From contig NZ_JADLQL010000001.1 in assembly GCF_015477805.1 (NCBI RefSeq), positions 1,674,001 through 1,738,000 of the forward strand: a stretch of 64,000 nucleotides of DNA. Reading direction: 5' to 3'. The number at the start of each line of letters is the position of its first letter. Position 1 is the first letter of the stretch. Shown in pieces: positions 8,839 through 17,636 of the stretch. The notes beneath the pieces are model-generated. The model was not told the origin of the DNA and made no database searches. It saw only the letters and a list, made by a program, of their open reading frames with translations. The DNA comes from Nocardia flavorosea (GTDB lineage: Bacteria > Actinomycetota > Actinomycetes > Mycobacteriales > Mycobacteriaceae). The position numbers and the translations under genes are program-made.

Positions 8839-10227
8839 TTGGCAGACGTCACCGCCCGGACCGATCCGGAACAGCAGCCCGAGCTGAAGCGCGTCATCGG
8901 CCCGTGGCTGCTGTTGCTGTTCATCGTGGGCGATATTCTCGGCACCGGCATCTACGCCCTGACCGGCCGGGTGGCGGGCGAGGTCGGCGGCGCGGTGTGG
9001 GTGCCGTTCCTGGTCGCCTTCGGCGTCGCCATGATCACCGGGTTGAGCTATCTGGAACTGGTCACCAAGTACCCGCAGGCCGCAGGCGCCGCGCTGTATA
9101 CACACAAGGCGTTCGGTATCCACTTCCTGACCTTCATGGTCACGTTCACCGTGATGAGTTCCGGTATCACCTCGGCCGCCACCGCGGCCACGGCGTTCGC
9201 GGCGAATTTCGCCGAGGCCTTCGAATTCGGCAGCGCGAACGGTCTGGTCCTCACTCTCATCGCGCTCGCCTTCATGGCCGTGGTCGCGGCGATCAACCTG
9301 CGCGGAGTCGGCGAGAGCGTGAAGGCGAACGTGCTGCTCACCTGTGTGGAACTCTCGGGTCTGCTGATCGTGATCTGTATCGGGCTGTGGGCGCTGGGTT
9401 TCGGCAACGGTGACTTCGGCCGGATCGTCGAATTCGACACCGGCGACCGATCCGCGTTCGGTGGCGTGATCGCCGCGACGACCCTGGCCTTCTACGCCAT
9501 GGTCGGGTTCGAGGATTCGGTGAACATGGCCGAGGAGACGAAAGAACCCAGCCGGATCTTCCCGAAAATCCTGCTCACCGGCCTGCTGATCACCGGCGCC
9601 ATCTACGTTCTGGTCTCGATCACCGCGGTTGCCCTGGTACCGCCGGACAAGCTGTCCGAAGGCGATACGCCCCTGCTGCAGGTAGTGGAGATCGGCGCTC
9701 CCGGATTCCCCACGCAGATCTTCGCCTTCATCACCATGTTCGCCGTCGCGAACTCGGCACTGATCAACATGCTGATGGCGAGCCGCCTGCTCTACGGTAT
9801 GGCCAGGCACAAGGTTGTGCCCCGCGCGCTGGGCCGCGTCCATCCGACCCGGCGCACACCACATATCGCGATCGTCTTCACCACCGTGGTCGCACTCGGG
9901 CTCCTGCTGTTCGTCGGCGAAGTACCCGAACTGGGCGGTACCACCGCACTGCTGCTGCTCGTCGTCTTCACCATCGTCAACATCGCGGTCCTGGTACTGC
10001 GCCGTGACCGGGTCGAGCACGAGCACTTCCGCACTCCGACACCGCTACCGGTACTGGGCGCGGTGTGCTGTGCCTACCTGGTCACACCGTTCACCGATCG
10101 CAATCCCCAGCAATATCTGATCGCCGGGGTCCTGCTGGCGGTGGGTGTGGTGCTGTGGGCACTGACGGCAGCGTGGAACAAACCGCACAACGTGAAACCC
10201 GTGGGGCCCGAGGTCGATATCCGGTAA
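8839..10227 (+). CDS. APC-family amino acid permease
   Basis: A 462-residue inner-membrane transporter with about 12 hydrophobic segments. The first helix carries the APC-superfamily substrate motif GDILGTGIYALTG (about residues 35-47), and later come YAMVGFEDSVNMAEETKEP and SALINMLMASRLLYGMAR, which are typical of amino acid or polyamine permeases. The substrate cannot be told from sequence. The start is TTG at 8839 with AGGCG and GGGAG upstream; frames further upstream overlap the XRE regulator in another frame and are not credible. The gene may be controlled by that regulator, 116 bases away, but this is inference. Confidence 0.9.
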   Translation: MADVTARTDPEQQPELKRVIGPWLLLLFIVGDILGTGIYALTGRVAGEVGGAVWVPFLVAFGVAMITGLSYLELVTKYPQAAGAALYTHKAFGIHFLTFMVTFTVMSSGITSAATAATAFAANFAEAFEFGSANGLVLTLIALAFMAVVAAINLRGVGESVKANVLLTCVELSGLLIVICIGLWALGFGNGDFGRIVEFDTGDRSAFGGVIAATTLAFYAMVGFEDSVNMAEETKEPSRIFPKILLTGLLITGAIYVLVSITAVALVPPDKLSEGDTPLLQVVEIGAPGFPTQIFAFITMFAVANSALINMLMASRLLYGMARHKVVPRALGRVHPTRRTPHIAIVFTTVVALGLLLFVGEVPELGGTTALLLLVVFTIVNIAVLVLRRDRVEHEHFRTPTPLPVLGAVCCAYLVTPFTDRNPQQYLIAGVLLAVGVVLWALTAAWNKPHNVKPVGPEVDIR

Positions 10228-10307
10228 CCTCGCCCGACGGACAGAACGGCCGCGACCGGAAATCGCTGAAGTGACGAGCGCGCGCGCGATCGGTAACGTA
10301 TTCGCCG

Positions 10308-10835
10308 ATGACAAGCATGGACGCCAGATTCGGCGATGCGGCTGGGTCGGTGCCCCTACCCAGCCCGTGGGATCTCAACACCTACCTGGCCGAAGTGGCC
10401 GCGTACCGCAAGCGGCCGATCTCATTGCAGCCGGCGCATCGCTCGGCACTGACCGAACTCGGGTGCAACGGCAACGGACTGTGGATCGCGCGGAAACACG
10501 ACGACATCATCGTCTACGACGCATCGGCGTCCGGCCGCAATGCCGACCATATCGTGCTGCACGCCATCGGCCATATGCTGCTCGGCCACGGCGGCCCGGG
10601 CTCCGAGGACGCCGATATCACCCGGATCTCGATCGGCGCCCTCAACCCGGCGCTGCTGGACGCGCTGGCGACCATCGCCCCGGGCTCGATCACCCAGATC
10701 CTGGGGCGCGACGATTTCGGCGACGACCGGGAACGGGAGGCAGGTGTCTTCGCCGAGATGACCATGGTCTACGCGGCGTTGCCGAGGCGGCGCACCCGTT
10801 CGTTCTGGCCGTTCGGCCGCCGCAAGAACAAGTAA
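10308..10835 (+). CDS. ImmA/IrrE-like protein with altered zinc-protease motif (HAIGH)
   Basis: A 175-residue cytoplasmic protein. The middle resembles the M78 (ImmA/IrrE) metallopeptidase fold: DHIVLHAIGHMLLGHG, with the two zinc-ligand His at 85 and 89, and a later EREAGVFAEM that would supply the third ligand (E144 or E150). In active members the motif is HExxH; here residue 86 is Ala (codon GCC), so the general base is missing and the protein is probably not a peptidase. It may act as a scaffold or sensor. ATG at 10308 follows TAACGT by eight bases, so a leaderless start is possible. Assignment to the family is by motif only. Confidence 0.6.
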   Translation: MTSMDARFGDAAGSVPLPSPWDLNTYLAEVAAYRKRPISLQPAHRSALTELGCNGNGLWIARKHDDIIVYDASASGRNADHIVLHAIGHMLLGHGGPGSEDADITRISIGALNPALLDALATIAPGSITQILGRDDFGDDREREAGVFAEMTMVYAALPRRRTRSFWPFGRRKNK

Positions 10836-10868
10836 CGTCCCACCGGAGCCGGGCGGCGCGCGGAGGAA

Positions 10869-10890
10869 TCGATCGGATGTATCCGATCGA
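10869..10890. promoter_or_regulatory. Perfect 22-bp palindrome before the nitrobindin gene
   Basis: TCGATCGGAT and ATCCGATCGA flank the two bases GT, a perfect 10-2-10 inverted repeat. It ends 12 bases before the -10 box at 10903 and so covers the expected -35 position. The best reading is an operator for the nitrobindin gene. It could also work as a terminator for the gene ending at 10835, though no T-run follows. Confidence 0.6.
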
Positions 10891-10902
10891 TCGGCAAGGG
10901 TC

Positions 10903-10908
10903 TATTCT
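10903..10908 (+). promoter_or_regulatory. Probable -10 box, near-leaderless nitrobindin transcript
   Basis: TATTCT lies eight bases before the GTG at 10917. No Shine-Dalgarno sequence is present, which fits a leaderless or nearly leaderless mRNA. The palindrome at 10869 overlaps the place of the -35 box. Confidence 0.5.
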
Positions 10909-10916
10909 TGTGGGCC

Positions 10917-11414
10917 GTGGCCGAACCGCATACACCCGCCGCCCCGCATCCCGCTATCGCGCCGCTGGCCGGCCTCCTCGGGACCTGGCGCGGCTCCGGG
11001 CAGGGTGACTATCCGACCATCGAGCCGTTCGGCTATCTGGAGGAAATCACCTTCGGTCATCTCGGCCGCCCCTTCCTCACCTACCGGCAACGCACCCGCC
11101 ACGCCGACGACAACCGTCCCCTGCATGTGGAGACCGGCTACCTGCGCTGCCCCGGTCCCGACCGGGTGGAACTGATCCTGTCCCATCCCACCGGCATCAC
11201 CGAGATCTGCGAGGGCAAACTCACCCTCGCCGACGCGGAGATCCGCCTGGAACTCGAGTCCACCGCGATCGGCCTGAGCAGCACCGCCAAATCGGTGACC
11301 GCACTCAGCCGGACCATTCATATGCACGGTGGTGTTATCGACTACACGTTGCAGATGGGCGCTGTCGGCCTGCCCCTACAGGATCATCTCGCCGCGAGTT
11401 TGCAGAAGATCTGA
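10917..11414 (+). CDS. Nitrobindin-like heme-binding beta-barrel protein
   Basis: A 165-residue protein of the FABP-like/THAP4-C family. The family signature GTWRGSGQGDYPTIEPF is near residues 22-38, followed by EEITFGHLGRPFLTYRQRT. In nitrobindins this ten-stranded barrel holds ferric heme through a His near the C-terminus, here probably in LPLQDHLAAS, and handles nitric oxide, nitrite or peroxynitrite; the M. tuberculosis relative is Rv2717c. GTG at 10917 is chosen because of the -10 box; a TTG three codons earlier is in frame but would lie inside that box. No partner gene is apparent. Confidence 0.88.
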   Translation: MAEPHTPAAPHPAIAPLAGLLGTWRGSGQGDYPTIEPFGYLEEITFGHLGRPFLTYRQRTRHADDNRPLHVETGYLRCPGPDRVELILSHPTGITEICEGKLTLADAEIRLELESTAIGLSSTAKSVTALSRTIHMHGGVIDYTLQMGAVGLPLQDHLAASLQKI

Positions 11415-11626
11415 ACTGGGCATAACGAACACGTCACGGATTTCCGGGCGCGGGTCACGATTTGCCTATCGCCGATTTTCCGCAGCTTTCCATCTTGTCT
11501 CGATGCGGGATTCCGGCTTAGGTTGACCTGAGCAGCAAATTTTCAGAAAACTCTTACGCAGGGCCCGGCCGCAGGTGCCGCCCGGGCTCGCCCGCTGTCG
11601 AACCTCTGAATCGGAGGGAGCCGGAT

Positions 11627-11845
11627 ATGAAGCGTTCCACCGTTGCTCTCATCACCGCCGGACTTATTCTCGGCGGCACCGGGGTGGTCGAAATCCTCGG
11701 CACCGATACCGCCGCGTCGGCCCCGGTCTCGGATCGCGCCGTTTCGGTCGTCGCGCCCGCACAGGTAAGCGATCCGGTGGACACCGATACCGGTCACCGA
11801 TACGCAACAACGACCGACGCCGGCGCCGACACCACCGGGCCCTGA
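11627..11845 (+). CDS. Small secreted peptide of unknown function
   Basis: A 72-residue protein starting MKRSTVALITAGLILGGTG, a lysine/arginine start followed by a hydrophobic stretch that looks like a signal peptide, with possible cleavage after AASA near residue 33. The mature part is Asp/Thr/Ala-rich with no cysteine. GGAGGG lies about ten bases before the ATG, which makes translation likely. It stands alone and converges with the penicillin-binding lipoprotein gene, whose stop is 22 bases away. I do not recognise a family. Confidence 0.6.
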   Translation: MKRSTVALITAGLILGGTGVVEILGTDTAASAPVSDRAVSVVAPAQVSDPVDTDTGHRYATTTDAGADTTGP

Positions 11846-11866
11846 TCCGGTCACGGTCCCACATGA

Positions 11867-13654
11867 TCAGTAGCCGTCGGGGAGAGCGGCCAGCATATCG
11901 CGGGTCACCGCGACGGCGTTATCGGAACTACCACCCTTGACCAGCAACGTTGCGAACGCGAGATCACCACGGTAGCCGACGAACCAGGAATGTGAGCCGC
12001 CGGCCACCTCCGCTTCACCGGTTTTGCCGAACACCGCCCCCTGGTCCGCGATCCGGTTGGCGGTTCCGCTCGAGACCACCTCCCGCATCATCGCCCGCAG
12101 ACCGCGCACGGCCACCGGGTCCGGTGCCGGCCGCGGCCCGTCGACGACGGTATCGCGACCGGCGATCAGATACGGGGTCGGCGCACTGCCGTGAGCGATC
12201 GTCGCGGCCAGCAGCGCCATACCGAAAGGACTGACCACCACCCGGCCCTGCCCGATTCCGTCCTCGGTCCGCTGCGTCCGATCCTCGGAAACGGGTACGG
12301 AACCGGAAAAGGTCGGCAAACCCGGAATCACGTAATCCGGGCCGATTCCGAAGGCCGCCGCCGTATCCGAAAGTGCGGCAGGTGGCAATTCGCTGGCCAA
12401 TTTCGCGAACGATGTATTGCAGGAACGCGCATAGGCGGTCGACAACGGGACTTCTCCGACCGTGAAACCGTTGTAGTTCGGAATCAGGCGCTCACCGATG
12501 GTGATCGCGCTCGGACACGCCACCACGGTGTCCGGGGTGACCAGACCGCCCGAGATCGCGGCAGCGGCGGTCACCGTTTTGAACACCGAACCCGGCGGAT
12601 ACTGGCCGATGGTGGCCACCGGGCCGTCGCGGTCGGCGGCTGCGTTCTGCGCGACAGCGAGGATGCCACCGGTGGACGGTTCGATCACCACCATCATGGT
12701 CTGTTCCCGGCGCCCGTCGACCGCCCGCTGGGCGGCATTCTGTACCCGGCGGTCCACGCTCAACGTGAACGACGGCACCGGCTGCGCCGCCACTTCGTGC
12801 AACACACCGGTTTCCGCGCCACCCTCGTTCCGGGCGACCACGCGCCAGCCCGCCCGGCCGTGCACATCGTCGATCACAGCCTGCCGAACCTGTGTCATGA
12901 GGTCGGGAGCGAAATTCCGATCGGCCGGGGTCAGATCCCATTCCTGGGTGACCCGAACCCCCGGCAGGCCGATGAGCTGTGGGCCGGCCCGGACGAACTC
13001 GGTCTCGTTCAGCACGATCACCGTGTAGAGACCGTCTGCGGCGCGGGCGGAATCCAGGATGCGCTGCGGTGTCAGCCGGTCGTCGATACCGATCAGCGCC
13101 CGCGAGACCGCCCCGGCCACCTCGCGTGGCTCCGTGCTCGCCGTGGCGTCGAAGGTCACCCGGGAGACTGTGCCCGGTATCAGCACATCGCTGCCCGACT
13201 GCTCGTTCACCCGGGCGCCCGGCGCGGGGCGCACCGATAACGCCATGGTCTGGGTGTCGCCGAGCCGGGGATGTACCGCGGAGCCGCTCCACCGGACGAT
13301 CCAGCCGCCACCACTGCGCACCAGCGGCAGCTGTCCCGTATAGGACCAGCTGCGCCCACCGGTCAGCCGCCATTCGTAGGTGTAGTCGACAGTGGCGGTA
13401 TCACCGGAGATCCGGGCCGCGCCCGAGTCGGCGCGTAGTTCCTCGGCACCCAGCTCTTCCCATGCGGATACGAGCGCGGGCCGGGCTTTCTCGGGACGGG
13501 TCGTGCGCGCGGCGGCTTCGTCGAGGTCGCGGGCGGCGAATGCCTCGAGGAAACCGTCCGCCGCGGTGATCGGCCCCGAGGAACCCCCGAGGCAGGCGGT
13601 CGTGGCGAAAGCGAGCACCACGACCGCGAATACGAGTACCGGACGGATCGTCAT
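11867..13654 (-). CDS. Penicillin-binding lipoprotein (class B-like transpeptidase)
   Basis: A 595-residue membrane-anchored cell-wall enzyme, ortholog of Rv2864c by content and position. The N-terminus is a lipoprotein signal with Cys21 after ATTA. Next comes an NTF2-like MecA_N-type domain (about 28-135), a dimerisation-type domain, and the transpeptidase domain with all three motifs: SVFK (Ser356 nucleophile, Lys359), SCN (411-413) and KTG (544-546). It should cross-link peptidoglycan at the outer face of the membrane and bind beta-lactams. ATG at 13652-13654 is chosen because the signal peptide begins there; the frame stays open upstream but reads as low-complexity sequence. Confidence 0.93.
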   Translation of the reverse strand: MTIRPVLVFAVVVLAFATTACLGGSSGPITAADGFLEAFAARDLDEAAARTTRPEKARPALVSAWEELGAEELRADSGAARISGDTATVDYTYEWRLTGGRSWSYTGQLPLVRSGGGWIVRWSGSAVHPRLGDTQTMALSVRPAPGARVNEQSGSDVLIPGTVSRVTFDATASTEPREVAGAVSRALIGIDDRLTPQRILDSARAADGLYTVIVLNETEFVRAGPQLIGLPGVRVTQEWDLTPADRNFAPDLMTQVRQAVIDDVHGRAGWRVVARNEGGAETGVLHEVAAQPVPSFTLSVDRRVQNAAQRAVDGRREQTMMVVIEPSTGGILAVAQNAAADRDGPVATIGQYPPGSVFKTVTAAAAISGGLVTPDTVVACPSAITIGERLIPNYNGFTVGEVPLSTAYARSCNTSFAKLASELPPAALSDTAAAFGIGPDYVIPGLPTFSGSVPVSEDRTQRTEDGIGQGRVVVSPFGMALLAATIAHGSAPTPYLIAGRDTVVDGPRPAPDPVAVRGLRAMMREVVSSGTANRIADQGAVFGKTGEAEVAGGSHSWFVGYRGDLAFATLLVKGGSSDNAVAVTRDMLAALPDGY

Positions 13655-14014
13655 CGAGCCCGATCGTAGCGACCCGGGGCGGGTGTTCACTTGCGGCGCA
13701 CCGGATCCTGCCGGCCTCGGATACGGCGGAAAACGTTCGCCGCACCGGCAGCTCCAGCGACCACCCATTGCCGCCGCCACCGCGCCCGAGTTCCGAGGCG
13801 GCGCGCGGCAGCCGGGCTTCCACGCGCTGCCGCAGAGCTCGCGGCTGTTCGAGCAGTTTCTCGAGGCGGACGGATATCGGATGTCTCGATCGAATCCCCG
13901 CGCCCGACGCCGCGCCCCTGCTCGCACTGCCCCGTTCCGGCTCGGCCGGACACCCTCCGAACCAACTCGGTGCACGCAGAACGGCCCGGCTCGGTCGAAC
14001 ACTCTCGACCCGGC
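13655..14014. other. Gap without a supportable gene
   Basis: About 360 bases between the lipoprotein gene and the end of the GNAT gene. Open frames exist on both strands but give Arg/Ser/Pro-rich translations without domains. It should contain the promoter of the lipoprotein gene; I found no convincing box or hairpin. Confidence 0.4.
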
Positions 14015-14878
14015 TCAGTCCAGCAGTACCGTGGCGAAGGTCGCGATCTGCCGGAACCCGACCGCACGATAGGCCCGGCGAGCGATCTCGTTGTAGTCGT
14101 TGACGTACAAGCTCGCCGTCCGCCCGGTGGCGACCACCGCGTTGGCCACCGCCGCCGTCCCCGCGGTGCCCAGCCCCTGCCCACGGTGCTCCGGATGGAC
14201 CCATACGCCCTGGATCTGGCCGGTGCGCCGGGACATCGCCCCCACTTCGGCCTTGTAGGCGACCTCGCCGTCGACGAACCTGGCCCAGGCCCGGCCGGCT
14301 TCGATCAAGCCGGCGACTCGCCGCCGGTAGCCGCGGCCACCGTCGCCGGCCCGCGGATCCACCCCGACCTCTTCGATGAACATGGCGATAGCGGCCGCCA
14401 GATAGCGGTCCAGTTCGTGGGGGCGCACCTGACGGACTTCCGGGTCGGCGCCCGCGAGCGCGGAACCGCTGAGTGCAAGCAGCGGTTGGTCCGCGCGCAG
14501 TTCGCGTTCCGGGCCCCAATGGCCGGCGAGCATCTCCCACAGGGGCAGGGCGAGTTCCCGGCGACCGACGACCGAAGAACACATCCGCGGCCAACGCAGG
14601 GCACGGTCGGCGAAAGCCCGGAGGGCATCGCGGTCACCGCGTAACGGGATGAGGTTGACGCCGGAGAAACACAGGGATTCGGCCGGTCCGCCGTGGCTCC
14701 ACAATTCGCCCTGACCGTACCGGCTGTCCAGACCGTATTCCTGTAGCCGGGCGGCGACCATACAGGCCGCCACCGGGTCCTCGTCGAGCACCCTGAGCAC
14801 CTGGCCCAGGTCCCGCTTGGCGAGCTGGCGCGCGGGAACGTATTTCGCGCGCCGGGTCGGCTCCAGCAGACTCCGCAC
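14015..14878 (-). CDS. GNAT family N-acetyltransferase (DUF4081-GNAT type)
   Basis: A 287-residue cytoplasmic protein. The C-terminal half is a GNAT domain with the acetyl-CoA-binding loop VWVHPEHRGQGLGTAGTAA at about residues 224-242 and LYVNDYNEIARRAYRAVGF near the end. The N-terminal half (LARRDLGQVLRVLDEDPVAAC-like region) matches the DUF4081 domain found in the actinobacterial pair with Rv2867c. The acceptor is unknown. It lies downstream of ispG, as in M. tuberculosis. The start GTG at 14876-14878 is the only reasonable one, since the next upstream sequence is short and stop-bounded. Confidence 0.88.
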   Translation of the reverse strand: MRSLLEPTRRAKYVPARQLAKRDLGQVLRVLDEDPVAACMVAARLQEYGLDSRYGQGELWSHGGPAESLCFSGVNLIPLRGDRDALRAFADRALRWPRMCSSVVGRRELALPLWEMLAGHWGPERELRADQPLLALSGSALAGADPEVRQVRPHELDRYLAAAIAMFIEEVGVDPRAGDGGRGYRRRVAGLIEAGRAWARFVDGEVAYKAEVGAMSRRTGQIQGVWVHPEHRGQGLGTAGTAAVANAVVATGRTASLYVNDYNEIARRAYRAVGFRQIATFATVLLD

Positions 14879-14965
14879 CTAGTACAGCCTGCCATGAAGT
14901 GCGGCCACGCGATATGGATATCCGGAAAGCGCCCGCCGCGGCGCCACCGCGAAGGCAGCGCGGTC

Positions 14966-14988
14966 CGGCTCGCGACAGCCGCGAGCCG
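14966..14988 (-). terminator. Stem-loop just after ispG
   Basis: CGGCTCGCG and CGCGAGCCG form a perfect 9-bp stem around the loop ACAGC. It begins 15 bases downstream of the ispG stop codon. There is no T-run, which is common for actinobacterial terminators. Confidence 0.55.
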
Positions 14989-15002
14989 ACACCACGGCGC
15001 GT

Positions 15003-16160
15003 TCAGCCCACGCTGACGACCGGTTCACCGGTCCCGGCATCCGCACCCATATCCTCGGCGATCCGCATGGCTTCCTCGATGAGTGTTTCCACGATCTGCG
15101 CCTCGGGCACTGTTTTGATGACCTCGCCCTTGACGAAGATCTGCCCTTTGCCGTTGCCGGAGGCAACACCCAGATCGGCTTCCCGGGCCTCACCCGGTCC
15201 GTTGACGACACAACCCATCACCGCAACCCGCAGCGGTACCTCCAGGCCGTCGAGACCGGCGGTGACCTCGTTCGCGAGGGTGTACACATCGACCTGCGCC
15301 CGCCCACACGACGGACAGGACACGATCTCCAGTTTGCGGGGACGCAGGTTCAGCGACTGCAGGATCTGCCCGCCGACCTTGACCTCCTCGGCCGGCGGCG
15401 CGGACAGCGAAACCCGGATGGTGTCGCCGATCCCCTCGCTCAGCAGCGCACCGAACGCGACGGCGGATTTCACGGTGCCCTGGAAGGCCGGCCCCGCCTC
15501 GGTGACGCCGAGATGCAGCGGATAGTCGCTCTGGGCGGCCAGCTGCCGGTAGGCCTCGACCATCACCACGGGATCGTTGTGCTTGACCGAGATCTTGATA
15601 TCGCCGAACCCGTACTCCTCGAACAGGCCCGCCTCCCACAGCGCCGATTCCACCAGCGCCTCCGGGGTGGCCTTGCCGTACTTGGCCATCATCCGCTTGT
15701 CGAGAGATCCGGCGTTCACACCGATCCGGATCGGGATACCCGCGTCCCCGGCCGCCTTCGCGACCTCCTTGACGCGCCCGTCGAATTCCTTGATGTTGCC
15801 CGGGTTCACCCGCACCGCCGCGCACCCCGCATCGATCGCGGCGAAGATATAGCGCGGCTGGAAATGGATATCGGCGATCACCGGGATCTGGGATTTCTTC
15901 GCGATGATCGGCAGCGCGTCGGCATCTTCCTGCCGCGGGCATGCCACCCGCACGATATCGCAGCCCGACGCCGTGAGTTCGGCGATCTGCTGCAGGGTTG
16001 CGTTCACATCGTGCGTTCTGGTCGTCGTCATCGACTGCACGGAGATCGGGTGGTCACTGCCCACACCGACACCACCCACCATCAGCTGACGGGTTTTGCG
16101 CCGCGGCGCTAGCACCGCTGCCGGTGCGGTCGGCATCCCCAATCCGACTGTGCTGGTCAC
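15003..16160 (-). CDS. ispG: 4-hydroxy-3-methylbut-2-enyl diphosphate synthase IspG (GcpE)
   Basis: A 385-residue iron-sulfur enzyme that reductively opens the ring of MEcPP to HMBPP, the next-to-last step of the MEP isoprenoid pathway. The N-terminal TIM-barrel part shows [19 protein letters not shown]. The [4Fe-4S] ligands are two Cys in SCPSCGR and a third in [10 protein letters not shown] about 32 residues later, followed by the conserved Glu of that motif. GTG at 16158-16160 gives a length close to the mycobacterial enzyme. The related genes dxr and rip1 follow the usual local order, but two small genes lie between ispG and rip1 here. Confidence 0.97.
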   Translation of the reverse strand: MTSTVGLGMPTAPAAVLAPRRKTRQLMVGGVGVGSDHPISVQSMTTTRTHDVNATLQQIAELTASGCDIVRVACPRQEDADALPIIAKKSQIPVIADIHFQPRYIFAAIDAGCAAVRVNPGNIKEFDGRVKEVAKAAGDAGIPIRIGVNAGSLDKRMMAKYGKATPEALVESALWEAGLFEEYGFGDIKISVKHNDPVVMVEAYRQLAAQSDYPLHLGVTEAGPAFQGTVKSAVAFGALLSEGIGDTIRVSLSAPPAEEVKVGGQILQSLNLRPRKLEIVSCPSCGRAQVDVYTLANEVTAGLDGLEVPLRVAVMGCVVNGPGEAREADLGVASGNGKGQIFVKGEVIKTVPEAQIVETLIEEAMRIAEDMGADAGTGEPVVSVG

Positions 16161-16203
16161 TTTCGGCTGCCTACTTTCGTCCTGGTCCGGCCGGTCGGTG
16201 CCG

Positions 16204-16209
16204 AGTCTA
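16204..16209 (-). promoter_or_regulatory. Possible -10 box of ispG
   Basis: TAGACT on the reverse strand lies about 44 bases before the ispG start codon, leaving a short leader. No clear -35 box is seen at the normal distance. If real, ispG has its own promoter separate from dxr-rip1. Confidence 0.4.
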
Positions 16210-16329
16210 GTCCGGCCGCGGTGGGGCGCAGCCGAGACATGGACTACATCGGCAACCGGCACCGAGACGTCACCTGCAGGTAACCCCGGCGACGCCCGGC
16301 ACGCTCGGCGCTATAGGCGAACCCGCAGT

Positions 16330-16593
16330 TCAGCGCGGTTTGCGGCGGTAGATCACGTCGTAGATCAGGATTCCGGCGAGCGCGGCCGCGAACCCGATCA
16401 GGTACAGGTTCTCGACCTGACCCGAATGATTGCCGATCAGCATGCCGAGCAGCGCGATGATCACGACCACCGCGGCCACCCGGAAGGTTGTGCGTGATTC
16501 ACCGCTCCAACCAAATGCCGCCGACGGAACCTCAGCAGGGTCCACCGTGGTGACGTGCTGGTCAGTGACAAGTTCGACGTCCGTGGCGGGCAC
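16330..16593 (-). CDS. DUF2631-like two-helix membrane protein
   Basis: An 87-residue protein with a polar N-terminal half (VTDQHVTTVDPAEVPSAAFGW) and two transmembrane segments, VAAVVVIIALLGMLIG and LIGFAAALAGILIYDVIY, ending in a short basic tail. The layout matches the actinobacterial DUF2631 family, which has no known function. GTG at 16591-16593 is chosen because AGGAGG lies eight bases upstream; a longer frame has no such site. It lies between ispG and the secreted protein gene on the same strand. Confidence 0.75.
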   Translation of the reverse strand: MPATDVELVTDQHVTTVDPAEVPSAAFGWSGESRTTFRVAAVVVIIALLGMLIGNHSGQVENLYLIGFAAALAGILIYDVIYRRKPR

Positions 16594-16713
16594 GATCGCT
16601 CCTCCTCGAGAGAACGGATACTGCCAGTTATCGTGGCATACGACCGCCCGTCGTAGCCAACCGGGCGGGGCCGGTGACAATGGTCACGTGCCGGCGATCC
16701 GCGGAATCTGCCG

Positions 16714-16753
16714 GTTGCGGGTATCGGCCGCGTGACGTTCCGATACCCGCAAC
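16714..16753 (-). terminator. Strong stem-loop after the secreted protein gene
   Basis: GTTGCGGGTATCGG and its perfect complement CCGATACCCGCAAC form a 14-bp stem with a 12-base loop. It starts 12 bases downstream of the stop codon of the gene at 16766. No T-run follows, so it may act as a structure-dependent terminator or protect the mRNA end. Confidence 0.7.
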
Positions 16754-16765
16754 GGCTGGACCTAC

Positions 16766-17359
16766 CTACGCCATCGCCAGCTGCTGACACTTGTCGATCA
16801 CGTCTTCGGAGACACCGAGACCGAGCAAGCACGCGGCCCCCTGGGCCGGAGAGATCAGCGTCCCGCTATAGCACTTCTGCAATGCCCATTTGGCGATCGC
16901 GCCGCGGTTTCCCTCCGCTTCCAGGCAGCTCGTGAACGGATCGCCGGCGATCGGCCGGGCGCCACTGTCCGGGCGCAGCACACCGTCCTGCCATACCGCA
17001 ACGGCGCGTGTGCCGTCGTACTGACGAGTGACCAGTTTCTCGGCATAGTCGACGATCTGGGCCCTGTCGTCGACCACGAACTGCACAACCCCGCCGGAGT
17101 GTTCGACCGGCACCTCCACCAGCCGCAGATCGCCCCTACTCGAGTCTTGTACCGCGATCTGCTCCATGGCAAGGCTACTCACGTCCGTCTTCAGCGGCAG
17201 TGATTGCGTGGTGATCGCCTCCGTTACGGCACTCTTCGACGCCGCGGCTATATCGACCGGCATCGTTGCGGCGGCGGCAGCACCGATACCAGCCGAGCTC
17301 AGACACCCCCACACCACGACGGCCCAGGACACGGACGACAGCATTCTACGAAATTTCAC
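16766..17359 (-). CDS. Secreted protein of unknown function with C-terminal Cys residues
   Basis: A 197-residue protein. It starts VKFRRMLSSVSWAVVVWG and continues with Ala-rich sequence, a clear signal peptide with likely cleavage near residue 32. The mature part has Cys residues in FTSCLEAE, LQKCYSG, GAACLLG and VIDKCQQL, so two disulfides are possible. I do not recognise the family. GTG at 17357-17359 is supported by AAGGGG seven bases upstream. It is followed by a strong stem-loop and lies between ispG and the rip1 gene. Its coding sequence is less GC-rich than most neighbours. Confidence 0.75.
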   Translation of the reverse strand: MKFRRMLSSVSWAVVVWGCLSSAGIGAAAAATMPVDIAAASKSAVTEAITTQSLPLKTDVSSLAMEQIAVQDSSRGDLRLVEVPVEHSGGVVQFVVDDRAQIVDYAEKLVTRQYDGTRAVAVWQDGVLRPDSGARPIAGDPFTSCLEAEGNRGAIAKWALQKCYSGTLISPAQGAACLLGLGVSEDVIDKCQQLAMA

Positions 17360-17636
17360 AGAGACCCCTTCGTTACCTAACGACGGCAACGACGCCTCCG
17401 ACAACAGTATGTGATCGAACGTCACGAGACCTCGGAGAACAACCTCCCCCCACCGGCACAATCGCGACCGGACAATAGGGATCAGGCCAACTCCCCAGGC
17501 CCTGCGCCGCTACCGAGATCAACTCTAGATACCCGGACGGGAATTGACAAGCATCAGTCCGCGATCGCGGTTGCGCCGCAACAGAACACAGTCGCCGACA
17601 CCTGCGGAGGGATCGCCGTCCGCGAATGGCCTCAGA

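Noticed and set aside
11518..11536. IdeR-like iron box (TTAGGTTGACCTGAG) before the small secreted peptide
   Set aside because: Only the left half fits; about 12 of 19 positions match the consensus, which is not enough.
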